Assembly: GCF_012927105.1 (NCBI RefSeq)
Contig: NZ_JABBFV010000008.1
Span: 62,001 to 126,000, forward strand
Length of the DNA stretch: 64,000 nucleotides
Reading direction: 5' to 3'
Source of the DNA: Sphingobium psychrophilum
Lineage (GTDB): Bacteria; Pseudomonadota; Alphaproteobacteria; Sphingomonadales; Sphingomonadaceae
The translations under genes were made by a program, and so were the position numbers. Shown here in pieces: positions 19,818-28,064 of the stretch (position 1 is the stretch's first letter; the number at the start of each line of letters is the position of its first letter). The notes below the pieces were generated by a model. It saw nothing but the letters and a program-made list of their open reading frames with translations. It was not told the DNA's origin and did no database searches.

Positions 19818-21416
19818 TTAAATGTGAATGTCGGTCGGACGGGTGCGGCGCACCCAGTTCGCGACGACCATGCGGGTGAAGGTGACGGCGGTGAACACGC
19901 TGGTCGCAATGCCGATCAGCAGCACGATGGCGAAGCCCTTGACCGGCCCCGACCCCAGCGCCAGCATGATACCGCCGGCAATAGCGTGGGTCACGTTCGC
20001 TTCGAAGATCGTGCGGCTGGCTTCCTTATAGCCATGCTCGATCGCCGCCACGACATTGCGCCCCCGTCGCCGTTCCTCGCGGATACGCTCGTAGATCAGC
20101 ACGTTGGCGTCGACCGCGGTGCCGATGGTCAGCACGAAGCCGGCGATGCCCGGCAGCGTCAGCGTCGCGCCCAATATGCCCATGACGCCCAAAATGACCG
20201 CCACGTTAATGGCGACCGCCAGGTTGGCATACATGCCGAACCGGCCATAGCTGACGAACATGAACACCGCGACCGCGACCACCGCGACGACCGATGCGAT
20301 CAGGCCCGCCCGGATCGAATCCGCGCCCAGCCCCGGTCCCACGGTACGCTCTTCCACCACCACGAAGTTCACCGGCAGCTTGCCCGATCGCAGCGCGATG
20401 GCAAGCTGGTTGGCGCTTTCGACGGTGAAGCTGCCGCTCACCTGCGCGCTGCCGCCCAGGATCGGTTCGTTGATATTGGGCGCCGACAGCACCTTGCCGT
20501 CCAATATGATCGCGAAGGGGCGGTTGACGTTCTGCGACGTCACCTGCCCGAACTTGCGGCCACCTGAACTGTTGAATCGGATGTTGACGATTGCCTGGTT
20601 GCTCTGGTCGTAACCCTGGGTCGCGTCGGTCAAATCTTCGCCCGACACCATTACCTGACGCTTGACCGCGATGAACGGAACGCCCGACGGGTTGTTGACG
20701 TAAGGCAGCACTTCGCTGCCCACCGGCGCACGGCCCTGCGCCACTTCGGACGGGTTGGCGGTCGTGTCGACCAGCTTGAATTCCAGCTTGGCGGTCTGGC
20801 CCAGCAGGGCCTTCAACGCCTTGGGATCTTGCAGCCCCGGCACCTGCACGACGATACGATTGTCGCCCTGCTGCTGGATCGTCGGCTCGCGCGTGCCCAT
20901 TTCGTCGATCCGGCGACGGATGACTTCGGTCGACACCTCCATCGCGCTCTTGATCGCATTCTTGATGCCCGCATCGGTCGGCGTGATGACGATCGTGGAG
21001 CTGTTGACCACCTCGACATTGAAATCACGCTGGCCGGTCAGGCCCGCCCCCTGCGTCAGCGGCCGGATGCGCTCGACGGCAGCATCGACCTGCGCGGGGT
21101 CGCGCACCATGAAGCTGAGCTTGCCGTCGCGGCCTGAAATATCGCCGATCGCGATACGGGGATCGCCGCGACGCAATTCGGTGCGGACCTGCTCCTCCAT
21201 GTTGGTCAGGCGCTGCTTGGCCACATCCTGCGTCGATGCTTCGAGCAGCAGATGGCTGCCGCCCGACAGGTCGAGGCCCAGATTGACGCGCGTCTGCATG
21301 AAACGCGGCAGCTGCGCCACGGTCGCGTCCGGCAGGAAGCTGGGAATCGCGCACAGCACGCCGATCGCCAGAGGCAGGATGATCGCAAAGACCGCCCAGC
21401 GCGAGAAGTTCAGCAT
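19818..21416 (-). CDS. secD: Protein translocase subunit SecD
   Basis: 532 residues. N-terminal helix, then LGLDLSGGSHLLLEA, the large periplasmic P1 domain (RRRIDEMGTREPTIQQQG, VQVPGLQDPKALKALLG), then transmembrane helices 2-6 with FVLTIGTAVDANVLIYERIREE, the conserved D-A-N-V proton-path region, and ALGSGPVKGFAIVLLIGI. Periplasm-exposed motor of Sec export. Starts 8 nt after yajC. Confidence 0.97.
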   Translation of the reverse strand: MLNFSRWAVFAIILPLAIGVLCAIPSFLPDATVAQLPRFMQTRVNLGLDLSGGSHLLLEASTQDVAKQRLTNMEEQVRTELRRGDPRIAIGDISGRDGKLSFMVRDPAQVDAAVERIRPLTQGAGLTGQRDFNVEVVNSSTIVITPTDAGIKNAIKSAMEVSTEVIRRRIDEMGTREPTIQQQGDNRIVVQVPGLQDPKALKALLGQTAKLEFKLVDTTANPSEVAQGRAPVGSEVLPYVNNPSGVPFIAVKRQVMVSGEDLTDATQGYDQSNQAIVNIRFNSSGGRKFGQVTSQNVNRPFAIILDGKVLSAPNINEPILGGSAQVSGSFTVESANQLAIALRSGKLPVNFVVVEERTVGPGLGADSIRAGLIASVVAVVAVAVFMFVSYGRFGMYANLAVAINVAVILGVMGILGATLTLPGIAGFVLTIGTAVDANVLIYERIREERRRGRNVVAAIEHGYKEASRTIFEANVTHAIAGGIMLALGSGPVKGFAIVLLIGIATSVFTAVTFTRMVVANWVRRTRPTDIHI

Positions 21417-21424
21417 GAAGGCGC

Positions 21425-21760
21425 TCAGTCGTTCGCGGGCTTGGCGGCGGTCGGATCGATCACCTCGGTCAGGGTCGACTTGACCGCCTTGACCTTCAGG
21501 CCCGGCGCCAGTTCGATATCGGCGTAAATCTCGTCCACGCGCATGACCTTGCCGACCAGGCCGCCACCGGTGATGACCTGATCGCCCTTCTTCACGGCGT
21601 CGATCTTGGCCTTGTGCGCCTTCATCTTCTTTTGCTGCGGACGGATCAGCAGGAAATAGAAGACGACGAAGATCAGGACCAGCGGCGCCATCTGCACCAG
21701 GATTCCGGCACCGGAGGCTTGCCCGCCCGCGGTCTGGGCAAAGGCTGGGGTAATGAACAT
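21425..21760 (-). CDS. yajC: Preprotein translocase accessory subunit YajC
   Basis: 111 residues: one transmembrane helix (residues about 20-42, MAPLVLIFVVFYFLLIRPQQ), then the conserved QQKKMKAHKAKIDAVKKGDQ and VITGGGLVGKVMRVD segments. First gene of the yajC-secD-secF-Mth938 run. The 185 bp between it and tRNA-Pro carry no clear promoter motif. Confidence 0.97.
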   Translation of the reverse strand: MFITPAFAQTAGGQASGAGILVQMAPLVLIFVVFYFLLIRPQQKKMKAHKAKIDAVKKGDQVITGGGLVGKVMRVDEIYADIELAPGLKVKAVKSTLTEVIDPTAAKPAND

Positions 21761-21945
21761 GGGTGGGACTGCCTTATTCTCTGTCGGTCGCGCACGCCCT
21801 CTCGGCGTCCACGGATCAAGCGCGGGCGGCTAACACAGATGGGGGCGCAGAGGCAATATGATTAGGGATTCGAACGGTCGGCGCAAAGAGATGCGATTGA
21901 GCGCTTGCAACTTCCCATTTGTGCTTATATTGGGCGCCCTCCGGT

Positions 21946-22022
21946 CGGGACGTAGCGCAGCCTGGTAGCGCATCACACTGGGGGTGTGGGGGTCGGAGGT
22001 TCGAATCCTCTCGTCCCGACCA
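21946..22022 (+). tRNA. tRNA-Pro (anticodon GGG)
   Basis: 77 nt including the encoded CCA. Acceptor arms CGGGACG and CGTCCCG pair; D-arm GCGC...GCGC; anticodon stem TCACA/TGTGG with loop CTGGGGG (anticodon GGG); T-arm GGAGG TTCGAAT CCTCT. A TATATT hexamer about 20 nt upstream could be its -10 box. Confidence 0.96.
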
Positions 22023-22185
22023 AGGAAAACCGCCGCCGACTGCCAAGCGCAGGGCGGCTTTTCTTGTTTTACGGGCGGCACACCCCCACTTGGTGGGATG
22101 GCAATCGACAAGCTTGCGCAATTTGGAACCTTGCCAGCAATTGGCGATTCTGACATTCTTCACTAAGAGTACGGGGAGATCCGAA

Positions 22186-22683
22186 ATGTCGGCATTGCAA
22201 GACTTGGTCCGCCCCCGTTATATCGATGCAATTCGCAAGGCTAACGAGCTAGCTAAACCATTTTCGACGCCCCCGATTCCTGTCCATGAAATCGCGGAAA
22301 GTAACGGCGTAGACGTGGTTTTTGTCCGCTTTGGTGACGCCGCCGACAAGGTGGCGGGGTTCTGCGATTTTCGCACTGGAAAGCTGTATGTTAACGCGGA
22401 AGATCCGCTGAATAGGCAGACTTTTACGATCGCTCACGAGTTGGGCCATTGGATGCTACATCGCGACCTGTTCCATGGCGATCCAGCTAAATATACGGTA
22501 TTGCCAAGGTTCCAGAAGCCCAGCCGAACCGACCCTTTTGAACAAGAGGCGAATGTATTTGCTGCGAATCTGCTTGTTCCGTCACATTTGTTGAGATCCG
22601 TCAGGCACGCGCCGGTCGCCCAACTGGCATCCATCTTTGGCGTTTCTCGGCAAATGATGGAAAATCGTCTTAAACATGCGTGA
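22186..22683 (+). CDS. ImmA/IrrE family metallo-endopeptidase
   Basis: 165 residues from an ATG 7 nt after GGGGAG. The zinc motif [13 protein letters not shown] is intact and the later [14 protein letters not shown] carries the third, glutamate ligand; the C-terminus ([17 protein letters not shown]) is helix-turn-helix-like, as is usual. Relatives cleave phage- or stress-related repressors (ImmA of ICEBs1, IrrE/PprI). It is AT-richer than the surrounding genes, begins 164 bp after tRNA-Pro and overlaps the next gene by 8 bp, so the pair looks like a horizontally acquired unit. No repressor gene is visible nearby. Confidence 0.92.
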   Translation: MSALQDLVRPRYIDAIRKANELAKPFSTPPIPVHEIAESNGVDVVFVRFGDAADKVAGFCDFRTGKLYVNAEDPLNRQTFTIAHELGHWMLHRDLFHGDPAKYTVLPRFQKPSRTDPFEQEANVFAANLLVPSHLLRSVRHAPVAQLASIFGVSRQMMENRLKHA

Positions 22684-23083
22684 AGGCGGCAACGACTATA
22701 AAGATGACATTGACCTTCCAAGTCAGGAAGATCTTTTACGCTATGTCAATCAGGTATCTCCGCCGGATTACCAACAAATTGACTACGAATCGGACTATCA
22801 ATCAGAGTTTCGTTCGTCTTCTGTTCGAGCGCAGGAAGACTTCGAGCATCTGCTAGGCGTGGCGTCTCACTACCGACATAAAGGCCTTTGGTCTTATTTC
22901 TTGATGCTCGTCATGGCAGGCTTGATTAGCTTCCAATGTTTTTTGCTCACTCAGGTAGGCTTCGGATACTGGGATTTCACCAAGTATGACTGGCTACTGC
23001 CGTTATTATTGGTTCAAAATTTTGCCCAAATTATCGGGCTCGCGGTGTTTGTCGTGAAGGCCCTGTTCAAACCGATAAGGTAG
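22676..23083 (+). CDS. Hypothetical two-helix membrane protein coupled to ImmA/IrrE
   Basis: 135 residues. The acidic, tyrosine-rich soluble N-terminus (about 65 residues) is followed by two transmembrane helices (LWSYFLMLVMAGLISFQCFL and LLPLLLVQNFAQIIGLAVFV) and a short basic tail. It begins inside the last codons of the metallopeptidase gene, so the two are translationally coupled. No family is recognised. AT-rich like its partner. It may anchor, or be the substrate or immunity partner of, the protease; this is inference from gene order only. Confidence 0.75.
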   Translation: MREGGNDYKDDIDLPSQEDLLRYVNQVSPPDYQQIDYESDYQSEFRSSSVRAQEDFEHLLGVASHYRHKGLWSYFLMLVMAGLISFQCFLLTQVGFGYWDFTKYDWLLPLLLVQNFAQIIGLAVFVVKALFKPIR

Positions 23084-23172
23084 GGCACGCCACACCGCTC
23101 CACATTTTCCCCCTGTCCTACAACGAACCATATGGGATAAATGATTCGCCTCATTCCACTTAGGAGGCGCAT

Positions 23173-23712
23173 ATGGACATTCACGACCTGATCGACGAGG
23201 TCATCGCCCGCGAAGGCGGTTACAGCCACCACCCCGCCGATCGCGGCGGCCCGACTAATATGGGCATCACCTTGGACGTCGCCTGCGCCAATGGCTATGC
23301 CGGCGACATGAAGGCAATGCCGCGCAGCGTGGCCGAGGGCATCTACCGCCGCCTTTATTGGGACCGGCCGGGCTATGCCTTTATCGCCGAAATGAGCGGA
23401 CCGATCGCCGCCGAACTGTTCGACACGGGCGTCAATATGGGCGTCGCGACTGCGACCGGCTTCCTCCAGCGGTCGCTCAACGCGCTCAATCGCAACCAGC
23501 AGGATTATCCCGATATCAAGGTGGACCGGGCGATCGGCGCGCGAACGCTCGCGGCCTTACGCGCCTTCCGCTCCCTGCGCGGCGCGGCTGGCGATAAGGT
23601 GCTGCTCAAAGCGATGGAGGCGATGCAGGGCGAGCGCTATGTCGCCCTGGCCGAACAGCGCCCGGCCAACGAAGCCTTTCTCTACGGCTGGCTCGCCAAC
23701 CGAATCGGTTAA
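23173..23712 (+). CDS. GH108 family endolysin (N-acetylmuramidase type)
   Basis: 179 residues, strong AGGAGG site. The N-terminal GH108 domain has the catalytic glutamate in REGGYSHHPADRGGPTNMGI; a C-terminal PG-binding-3-type region (IKVDRAIGARTLAALRAF) ends in AFLYGWLANRIG. No signal peptide, so it would depend on a holin or on lysis for access to the wall. The holin-like gene follows 11 nt later. In Rhodobacter capsulatus an unlinked endolysin-holin pair of this kind releases gene transfer agent particles; no phage structural genes are seen here. Confidence 0.9.
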   Translation: MDIHDLIDEVIAREGGYSHHPADRGGPTNMGITLDVACANGYAGDMKAMPRSVAEGIYRRLYWDRPGYAFIAEMSGPIAAELFDTGVNMGVATATGFLQRSLNALNRNQQDYPDIKVDRAIGARTLAALRAFRSLRGAAGDKVLLKAMEAMQGERYVALAEQRPANEAFLYGWLANRIG

Positions 23713-23723
23713 AGGAGGCGAAC

Positions 23724-23993
23724 ATGCAGCAGGAATCCGAACCCGACTCGATCGATCCGTGGGTCAGGCGCGCCCGCCCGGCCTTTCTCTATATCATGTA
23801 CGCGCTGCTGCTCTGGTCGGTGCCGATGGGCCTGATCGCGGGCATCCATCCGGCCACGGCGGCGGCGATTACCGCCGGCATGCGCGCCTATCTGGGCGCT
23901 CTGCCCGAACCGCTCTATGCGCTCTTTGGCACCGGCTATCTGGGCTACACCGCCGCGCGCGCCTGGGGCAAGGCGAAGGGGCTGGAACGCTGA
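23724..23993 (+). CDS. Holin (GTA_holin_3TM type)
   Basis: 89 residues with an AGGAGG site. Has the family's W-V-R-R-A-R-P-A-F-L-Y start (WVRRARPAFLYIMYALLLWS), then two further hydrophobic segments (HPATAAAITAGMRAYLGAL; LYALFGTGYLGYTAARAWGK). Matches the short three-transmembrane holins paired with GH108 lysins in gene transfer agents and phages. Directly downstream of the endolysin gene, forming a two-gene lysis cassette. Confidence 0.8.
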   Translation: MQQESEPDSIDPWVRRARPAFLYIMYALLLWSVPMGLIAGIHPATAAAITAGMRAYLGALPEPLYALFGTGYLGYTAARAWGKAKGLER

Positions 23994-24061
23994 CCGGCCA
24001 AGGATCAACCCGGCCCATGCCCCACCCTGCAATAAGATATAGACCACGCAAAGCATGAGAG

Positions 24062-24089
24062 GGGCCGTCGGGATAAAACCCGACGGCCC
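24062..24089. terminator. Hairpin between the lysis cassette and the 24.2-kb mini-gene
   Basis: GGGCCGTCGGG and CCCGACGGCCC form a perfect 11-bp stem around ATAAAA. It could end the endolysin-holin transcript or, on the minus strand, the transcript of the mini-gene. U-runs are poor on both sides. The interval 23994-24448 is otherwise gene-free apart from the mini-gene. Confidence 0.6.
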
Positions 24090-24221
24090 ATCATGTGCAT
24101 GGTCAGCGGCCGGAAGCACCGCCCAAGGAAAACGAATTATCGCGCTATCGCCCGCACAGAGACATGGCCTGTCTGTTGGCGCTCACAGTCTCTGATGGAG
24201 GGATCGACGCTAAGGCGTCGC

Positions 24222-24278
24222 TCAGCGGCGCGTTTCCCGAATGGACTGAACCGACCCCAATGCTGAACCATGAGACAT
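24222..24278 (-). CDS. 18-codon mini-ORF with near-perfect Shine-Dalgarno (candidate leader peptide)
   Basis: The minus strand encodes MSHGSALGSVQSIRETRR and a stop. The ATG stands 7 nt after GGAGG within GAAAGGAGGTGATCCG, which is complementary to 15 nt of the 16S rRNA 3' tail. After the stop come a CGACGC/GCGTCG hairpin and then GATCCCTCC (24197-24205 on the plus strand as GGAGGGATC), which can pair with the Shine-Dalgarno apart from one bulged base. This suggests regulated translation or an RNA device rather than an ordinary gene. No downstream gene in the same direction is visible before the lysis cassette. Function unknown. Confidence 0.4.
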   Translation of the reverse strand: MSHGSALGSVQSIRETRR

Positions 24279-24294
24279 CGGATCACCTCCTTTC
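24279..24294 (-). promoter_or_regulatory. Unusually extended Shine-Dalgarno / 16S-tail-like sequence
   Basis: The plus strand reads CGGATCACCTCCTTTC, identical over 15 nt to the 3' end of bacterial 16S rRNA (GGATCACCTCCTTTC). The sequence upstream does not match 16S, so it is not an rRNA fragment. On the minus strand it is a super-strong ribosome binding site; on the plus strand it would be an anti-Shine-Dalgarno RNA. Confidence 0.7.
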
Positions 24295-24448
24295 GCTAGT
24301 TGAAGCCCGCGTGACCGACTTCGATGTAACCTCTGACCGGCCACGAGACAGACTTTGAATCAGACGCAGGGCATGATCAAGCCTTGTAATTTTCTTTTTT
24401 CGAATCATACTTGCCCGTCCGCGTTTCGGACCGAACCGCCCGCGCCGC

Positions 24449-25030
24449 CTATCCCCGGCAATCCTCGATCACGCGCGATATCTCGGCCCAGGCCGGAACG
24501 ATCAGCATCGGTTGCCCCGCCGCCTCCACCGCAATCTTGCCACGGCTATAGGCCAGTTGGTCGAGTCCCGTGTCGGACGCGGCGCGGAAGGCGACCAGTT
24601 GCCCCGCCGCCCCGGCCGACACCGTCGCCGGCCAACTCGCCGCGCCATAGCTGGTCCGCACGATCAGCGCGCCCTGCCCAGTCCCGGCTCCAGCCCCTGC
24701 CATACCCCCGGCCCGCGCCAGACTGACCCGGCGGCTGGCCCGGTCACACCGCAGCGTCAGTTGCGCGTCGGCGACGCCGGACCCGAACGCCGCGGAAGAC
24801 CCTGCCGCCTCGGCGCGGTAGCGCCAGCTACCCGGGGCGACCGGCCGATATTGCCATTCCTTCGCCACCGGCGAAGGCTGTGCCTGTGGCACTGGCGCCG
24901 GTGCAGCCGGGGCCGGGCGTGCAGGCGCGGGTGCGGGCTGCGCCACCGGCCGCTGCGCGGCGGGGCCGACGCAGGAACCGAGCAGGATCAAAAACGGCGC
25001 AAGCGCGGTGAAGGACGGAAGGATACGCAT
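24449..25030 (-). CDS. Putative lipoprotein, Pro/Ala-rich N-terminus
   Basis: 193 residues. Signal peptide with a lipobox-like LLGSC (Cys near residue 20), a Pro/Ala/Gln spacer of about 40 residues, then a globular domain with two cysteines (TLRCDRASRR and IEDCRG, which could form a disulfide). Likely anchored in the envelope. No domain is recognised. Divergent from the alpha operon; the 279 bp between them show no promoter I can defend. Confidence 0.75.
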   Translation of the reverse strand: MRILPSFTALAPFLILLGSCVGPAAQRPVAQPAPAPARPAPAAPAPVPQAQPSPVAKEWQYRPVAPGSWRYRAEAAGSSAAFGSGVADAQLTLRCDRASRRVSLARAGGMAGAGAGTGQGALIVRTSYGAASWPATVSAGAAGQLVAFRAASDTGLDQLAYSRGKIAVEAAGQPMLIVPAWAEISRVIEDCRG

Positions 25031-25309
25031 AGCCTTCCATGCCGGACGCTTGGCCCCCGCTCAACCCGAAAAGGGTCGAGCCGCCAACCCGCTGCGTCCG
25101 ACCGCACGGCAATTGACAGTTTTCCGCCGAATCGCTAAAGGCCCCCTTCCCCTGAACGTGGCGAGCGGCGGTGCTTTTGGCACTGGCCGTCTTTTTTGCG
25201 TATTTGGGTTATGTAATTGGCCGTTTTTCCTGGCCAGGGAAAATCGGCTCGGACGCTTTGAGATAGGGACGACTCCGGTCGGCCCTGTGGAGCAGGAGAC
25301 ACTATTACC

Positions 25310-25678
25310 ATGGCACGTATTGCGGGTGTTAACATCCCGACCAACAAGCGCGTGATCATCGCGCTGACCTACATTCACGGCATCGGTCGCAAGACCGCCG
25401 TCGACATCGCCGACAAGCTGGGCATCGATCACAGCCGCCGCGTGCAGGACCTGTCCGACGCCGAAGTGTTGCAGATCCGTGAAACCATCGACGCCGGCCT
25501 GTCCGTCGAGGGCGACCTGCGTCGCGAAACCGCGATGAACATCAAGCGCCTGATGGATCTGGCCTGCTATCGCGGCCTGCGTCATCGCAAGGGCCTGCCG
25601 GTCCGCGGCCAGCGCACGCACACCAATGCGCGCACCCGCAAGGGCAAGGCAAAGGCGATCGCTGGCAAGAAGAAGTAA
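25310..25678 (+). CDS. rpsM: 30S ribosomal protein S13
   Basis: Small-subunit head protein contacting the large subunit and the P-site tRNA. 122 residues; begins [20 protein letters not shown], has [21 protein letters not shown] helices ([14 protein letters not shown]) and the basic tail [20 protein letters not shown]. Start preceded by GGAGCAGGAG. First gene of a free-standing alpha operon; the usual upstream neighbours secY and adk are absent from the window. Confidence 0.98.
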   Translation: MARIAGVNIPTNKRVIIALTYIHGIGRKTAVDIADKLGIDHSRRVQDLSDAEVLQIRETIDAGLSVEGDLRRETAMNIKRLMDLACYRGLRHRKGLPVRGQRTHTNARTRKGKAKAIAGKKK

Positions 25679-25754
25679 TCGTTGAGGGTCACGCACGTCG
25701 CATGACCCTCCGGCGACTTCTGCTTTTGAACGATTTCAGTAGGATTAGAGCAAC

Positions 25755-26144
25755 ATGGCACGCGAACCCCAGCGCATTAAGCGCCGCGAACGCAAAAATA
25801 TCTCGGCCGGCGTGGCCCACGTCAACGCCAGCTTCAACAATACCATGGTGACCATCACCGACGCGCAGGGTAACACGATTTCGTGGTCCTCGGCCGGCAT
25901 GATGGGCTTCAAGGGCAGCCGCAAGTCGACCCCATACGCCGCGCAGGTGTGCGCCGAAGATGCGGGTCGCAAGGCATCCGAACATGGCGTGCGCACCCTG
26001 GAAGTCGAAGTCAAAGGCCCCGGTTCGGGCCGTGAATCGGCCCTGCGCGCGTTGCAGGCCGTCGGCTTCCACATCACCTCCATCCGCGACGTGACGCCGA
26101 TCCCGCACAATGGCGTGCGTCCGTCCAAGCGTCGCCGCGTCTAA
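25755..26144 (+). CDS. rpsK: 30S ribosomal protein S11
   Basis: 129 residues. Conserved core [53 protein letters not shown] and the C-terminal [17 protein letters not shown] (region near the mRNA exit on the platform). 76 bp after rpsM, 118 bp before rpoA. Confidence 0.98.
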   Translation: MAREPQRIKRRERKNISAGVAHVNASFNNTMVTITDAQGNTISWSSAGMMGFKGSRKSTPYAAQVCAEDAGRKASEHGVRTLEVEVKGPGSGRESALRALQAVGFHITSIRDVTPIPHNGVRPSKRRRV

Positions 26145-26262
26145 CAGCGGCTGAGCGATATGCGGGCGGCGGACGCGCCGCCCGTTTCCCGTCTACATCG
26201 GCCGCAACGTCCTGTCGGGTCCAGGATGATAAGCGTTTCGGCCACATCCCCAGGGGAATTAC

Positions 26263-27324
26263 ATGACTGTCAACATGAAGAACTGGCAGGAATTGAAGAA
26301 GCCCAACGCCCTCGAAATCAAGCCGACCAGCGACGGCAAGCGGAAAGCGACCTTCGTCGCCGAACCGCTTGAGCGCGGTTTCGGTCTGACGCTCGGCAAT
26401 GCGTTGCGGCGGGTTCTTCTTTCCTCGCTCCAGGGCGCGGCGGTCACCTCGATCAAGATCGAGAACGTCCTGCATGAATTCTCGTCGCTCGCGGGCGTTC
26501 GCGAAGACGTGACCGACATCGTCCTCAACATCAAGCAGGTCGCCCTGCGCATGGAAGGCGACGGGCCAAAGCGCCTTCAGCTCTCCGCCACCGGCCCGGC
26601 CGTGGTGAAGGCTGGCGATATCAGCGTCGTGGGCGACATCGAAGTGATGAACCCCGATCTGATCATCTGCCATCTGGATCAGGGCGCGACGCTCAACATG
26701 GAACTGACGGCTGACATCGGCAAGGGCTATGTCCCTGCCGTCGCCAACCGCCCGGCGGACGCACCGATCGGCCTCATTCCGATCGACGCGCTCTACTCGC
26801 CGGTCCGTCAGGTCGCCTACAAGGTGGACAACACCCGCGTCGGCCAGGAACTGGACTATGACAAGCTGTCGCTGACCATCGAAACCGATGGCACCGTCAC
26901 GCCGGAAGACGCGGTGGCCTATGCCGCCCGTATCCTGCAGGACCAGCTTCAGCTGTTCGTCCACTTCGAAGACGCGCTGCCCGCCGCCGCCCCTGCTGCG
27001 GGTCACACCGCCGCTGCGGCTTCGGAAGGCGAAAGCGACACCAACCAGATCAACCGCTATCTTCTCAAGAAGGTGGACGAACTGGAACTGTCGGTCCGCT
27101 CGGCCAACTGCCTCAAGAACGACAACATCATCTATATCGGCGATCTGGTCCAAAAGACCGAAGCCGAGATGCTGCGTACCCCCAATTTCGGCCGCAAGTC
27201 GCTGAACGAAATCAAGGAAGTGCTGTCGTCCATGGGCCTGCGCCTGGGCATGGACATCCCCGGCTGGCCGCCGGAAAATATCGAGGAAATGGCCAAGAAG
27301 CTCGAACAAGAGCTGCTGGGCTGA
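26263..27324 (+). CDS. rpoA: RNA polymerase subunit alpha
   Basis: 353 residues. The N-terminal dimerisation domain contains [20 protein letters not shown] and [20 protein letters not shown]; the C-terminal domain (about 265-335) has [20 protein letters not shown] and [20 protein letters not shown], the DNA- and activator-contacting helices. The linker is Ala/Pro-rich. Third gene of the alpha operon. Confidence 0.98.
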   Translation: MTVNMKNWQELKKPNALEIKPTSDGKRKATFVAEPLERGFGLTLGNALRRVLLSSLQGAAVTSIKIENVLHEFSSLAGVREDVTDIVLNIKQVALRMEGDGPKRLQLSATGPAVVKAGDISVVGDIEVMNPDLIICHLDQGATLNMELTADIGKGYVPAVANRPADAPIGLIPIDALYSPVRQVAYKVDNTRVGQELDYDKLSLTIETDGTVTPEDAVAYAARILQDQLQLFVHFEDALPAAAPAAGHTAAAASEGESDTNQINRYLLKKVDELELSVRSANCLKNDNIIYIGDLVQKTEAEMLRTPNFGRKSLNEIKEVLSSMGLRLGMDIPGWPPENIEEMAKKLEQELLG

Positions 27325-27325
27325 T

Positions 27326-27457
27326 CCTCCCCACTTCTGGGGAGGGGAACCGCGCCCGAAGGGCGTGGTGGAGGGGGTTCGCCTCCGGGCGCGGCGTTCA
27401 GCCGACAGCCCCCTCCACCACCACTTTGCGGCGGTCCCCCTCCCCGTTCCGGGGAGG
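27326..27457. repeat. Nested inverted repeat between rpoA and rplQ
   Basis: A 130-bp structure: outer arms CCTCCCCACTTCTGGGGAGG... and ...TCCCCCTCCCCGTTCCGGGG, each with its own hairpin, and inner arms GTGGTGGAGGGGG and CCCCCTCCACCACCAC. It can fold into one long stem with GC-rich tips. Of the REP/BIME kind, but a different family from the other repeats in this window. It separates rplQ from rpoA. Confidence 0.8.
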
Positions 27458-27540
27458 AAACGGGGTTATTGGGCGGTCCCCTGAAAACCGCCTGGTCTGG
27501 GATACCTTGCACGGTCCCTTAACGAACGAAGGAATGCAAT

Positions 27541-27963
27541 ATGCGTCATAGAATGGGTCAGCGTAGGCTGCAACGCGCCACCGGTCACCGTAATGCGCTG
27601 CTGCGCAACCTGGCCGCCTCGCTCATCAAGCATGAGCAGATCATGACCGGCGCGGTCAAGGCGAAGGCCCTGCGTCCCTATGTCGAAAAGCTGATCACCC
27701 TCGCCAAGAAGGGTGGCCTGTCCAACCGTCGTCTGGCCGACGCCCGCCTGAAGGACGATGCCCAGCTGATCAAGCTGTTCGAAATCCTGGCCGAGCGTTA
27801 CAAGGATCGCAACGGCGGCTATACCCGCGTGATCAAGGCCGGTTTCCGCGCGTCTGACGCGGCGCCGATGGCGATCATCGAACTGGTCGACCGCGACGTC
27901 AGCGCCAAGGGTCAGGACAGCGGTCCGGTCTTCAGCGCAGACGACGAGCTGGAAGAAGCCTGA
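27541..27963 (+). CDS. rplQ: 50S ribosomal protein L17
   Basis: 140 residues. N-terminus [36 protein letters not shown], then [17 protein letters not shown] and IELVDRD. An acidic tail (SADDELEEA) extends past the E. coli length, as is common in this class. Last gene of the alpha operon, preceded by GAAGGAATG and followed by two hairpins. Confidence 0.98.
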   Translation: MRHRMGQRRLQRATGHRNALLRNLAASLIKHEQIMTGAVKAKALRPYVEKLITLAKKGGLSNRRLADARLKDDAQLIKLFEILAERYKDRNGGYTRVIKAGFRASDAAPMAIIELVDRDVSAKGQDSGPVFSADDELEEA

Positions 27964-27968
27964 TCCGA

Positions 27969-27991
27969 CCAGTCCCGAATTAAGGGACTGG
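27969..27991 (+). other. Hairpin downstream of rplQ
   Basis: CCAGTCCC and GGGACTGG form an 8-bp stem around GAATTAA immediately after rplQ, in tandem with the stronger stem at 28000-28036. Confidence 0.5.
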
Positions 27992-27999
27992 CGCTTTAC

Positions 28000-28036
28000 C
28001 AACAGGCCGTGGCTCTCTAGGAGCCACGGCCTGTTG
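28000..28036 (+). terminator. Terminator of the alpha operon
   Basis: CAACAGGCCGTGGCTC and GAGCCACGGCCTGTTG form a perfect 16-bp stem with a 5-nt loop, followed by TCGTTT. It ends 28 nt before the next start codon. Confidence 0.8.
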
Positions 28037-28064
28037 TCGTTTGGAAAAGAATCGAAAAGAGAGG

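Noticed and set aside
21919..22185. Upstream extension of the ImmA/IrrE frame through tRNA-Pro
   Set aside because: The frame is open but crosses the tRNA; the ATG at 22186 has a GGGGAG site and gives the family N-terminus.
23173..23993. Part of a complete prophage
   Set aside because: No integrase, capsid, portal, terminase or tail gene in the window.
24279..24294. Fragment of a 16S rRNA gene
   Set aside because: Only the last 15 nt match; flanking sequence has no rRNA similarity.
24095..24358. 87-codon plus-strand frame in the 24.2-kb gap
   Set aside because: No ribosome binding site, odd composition, and it overlaps the minus-strand regulatory structure.
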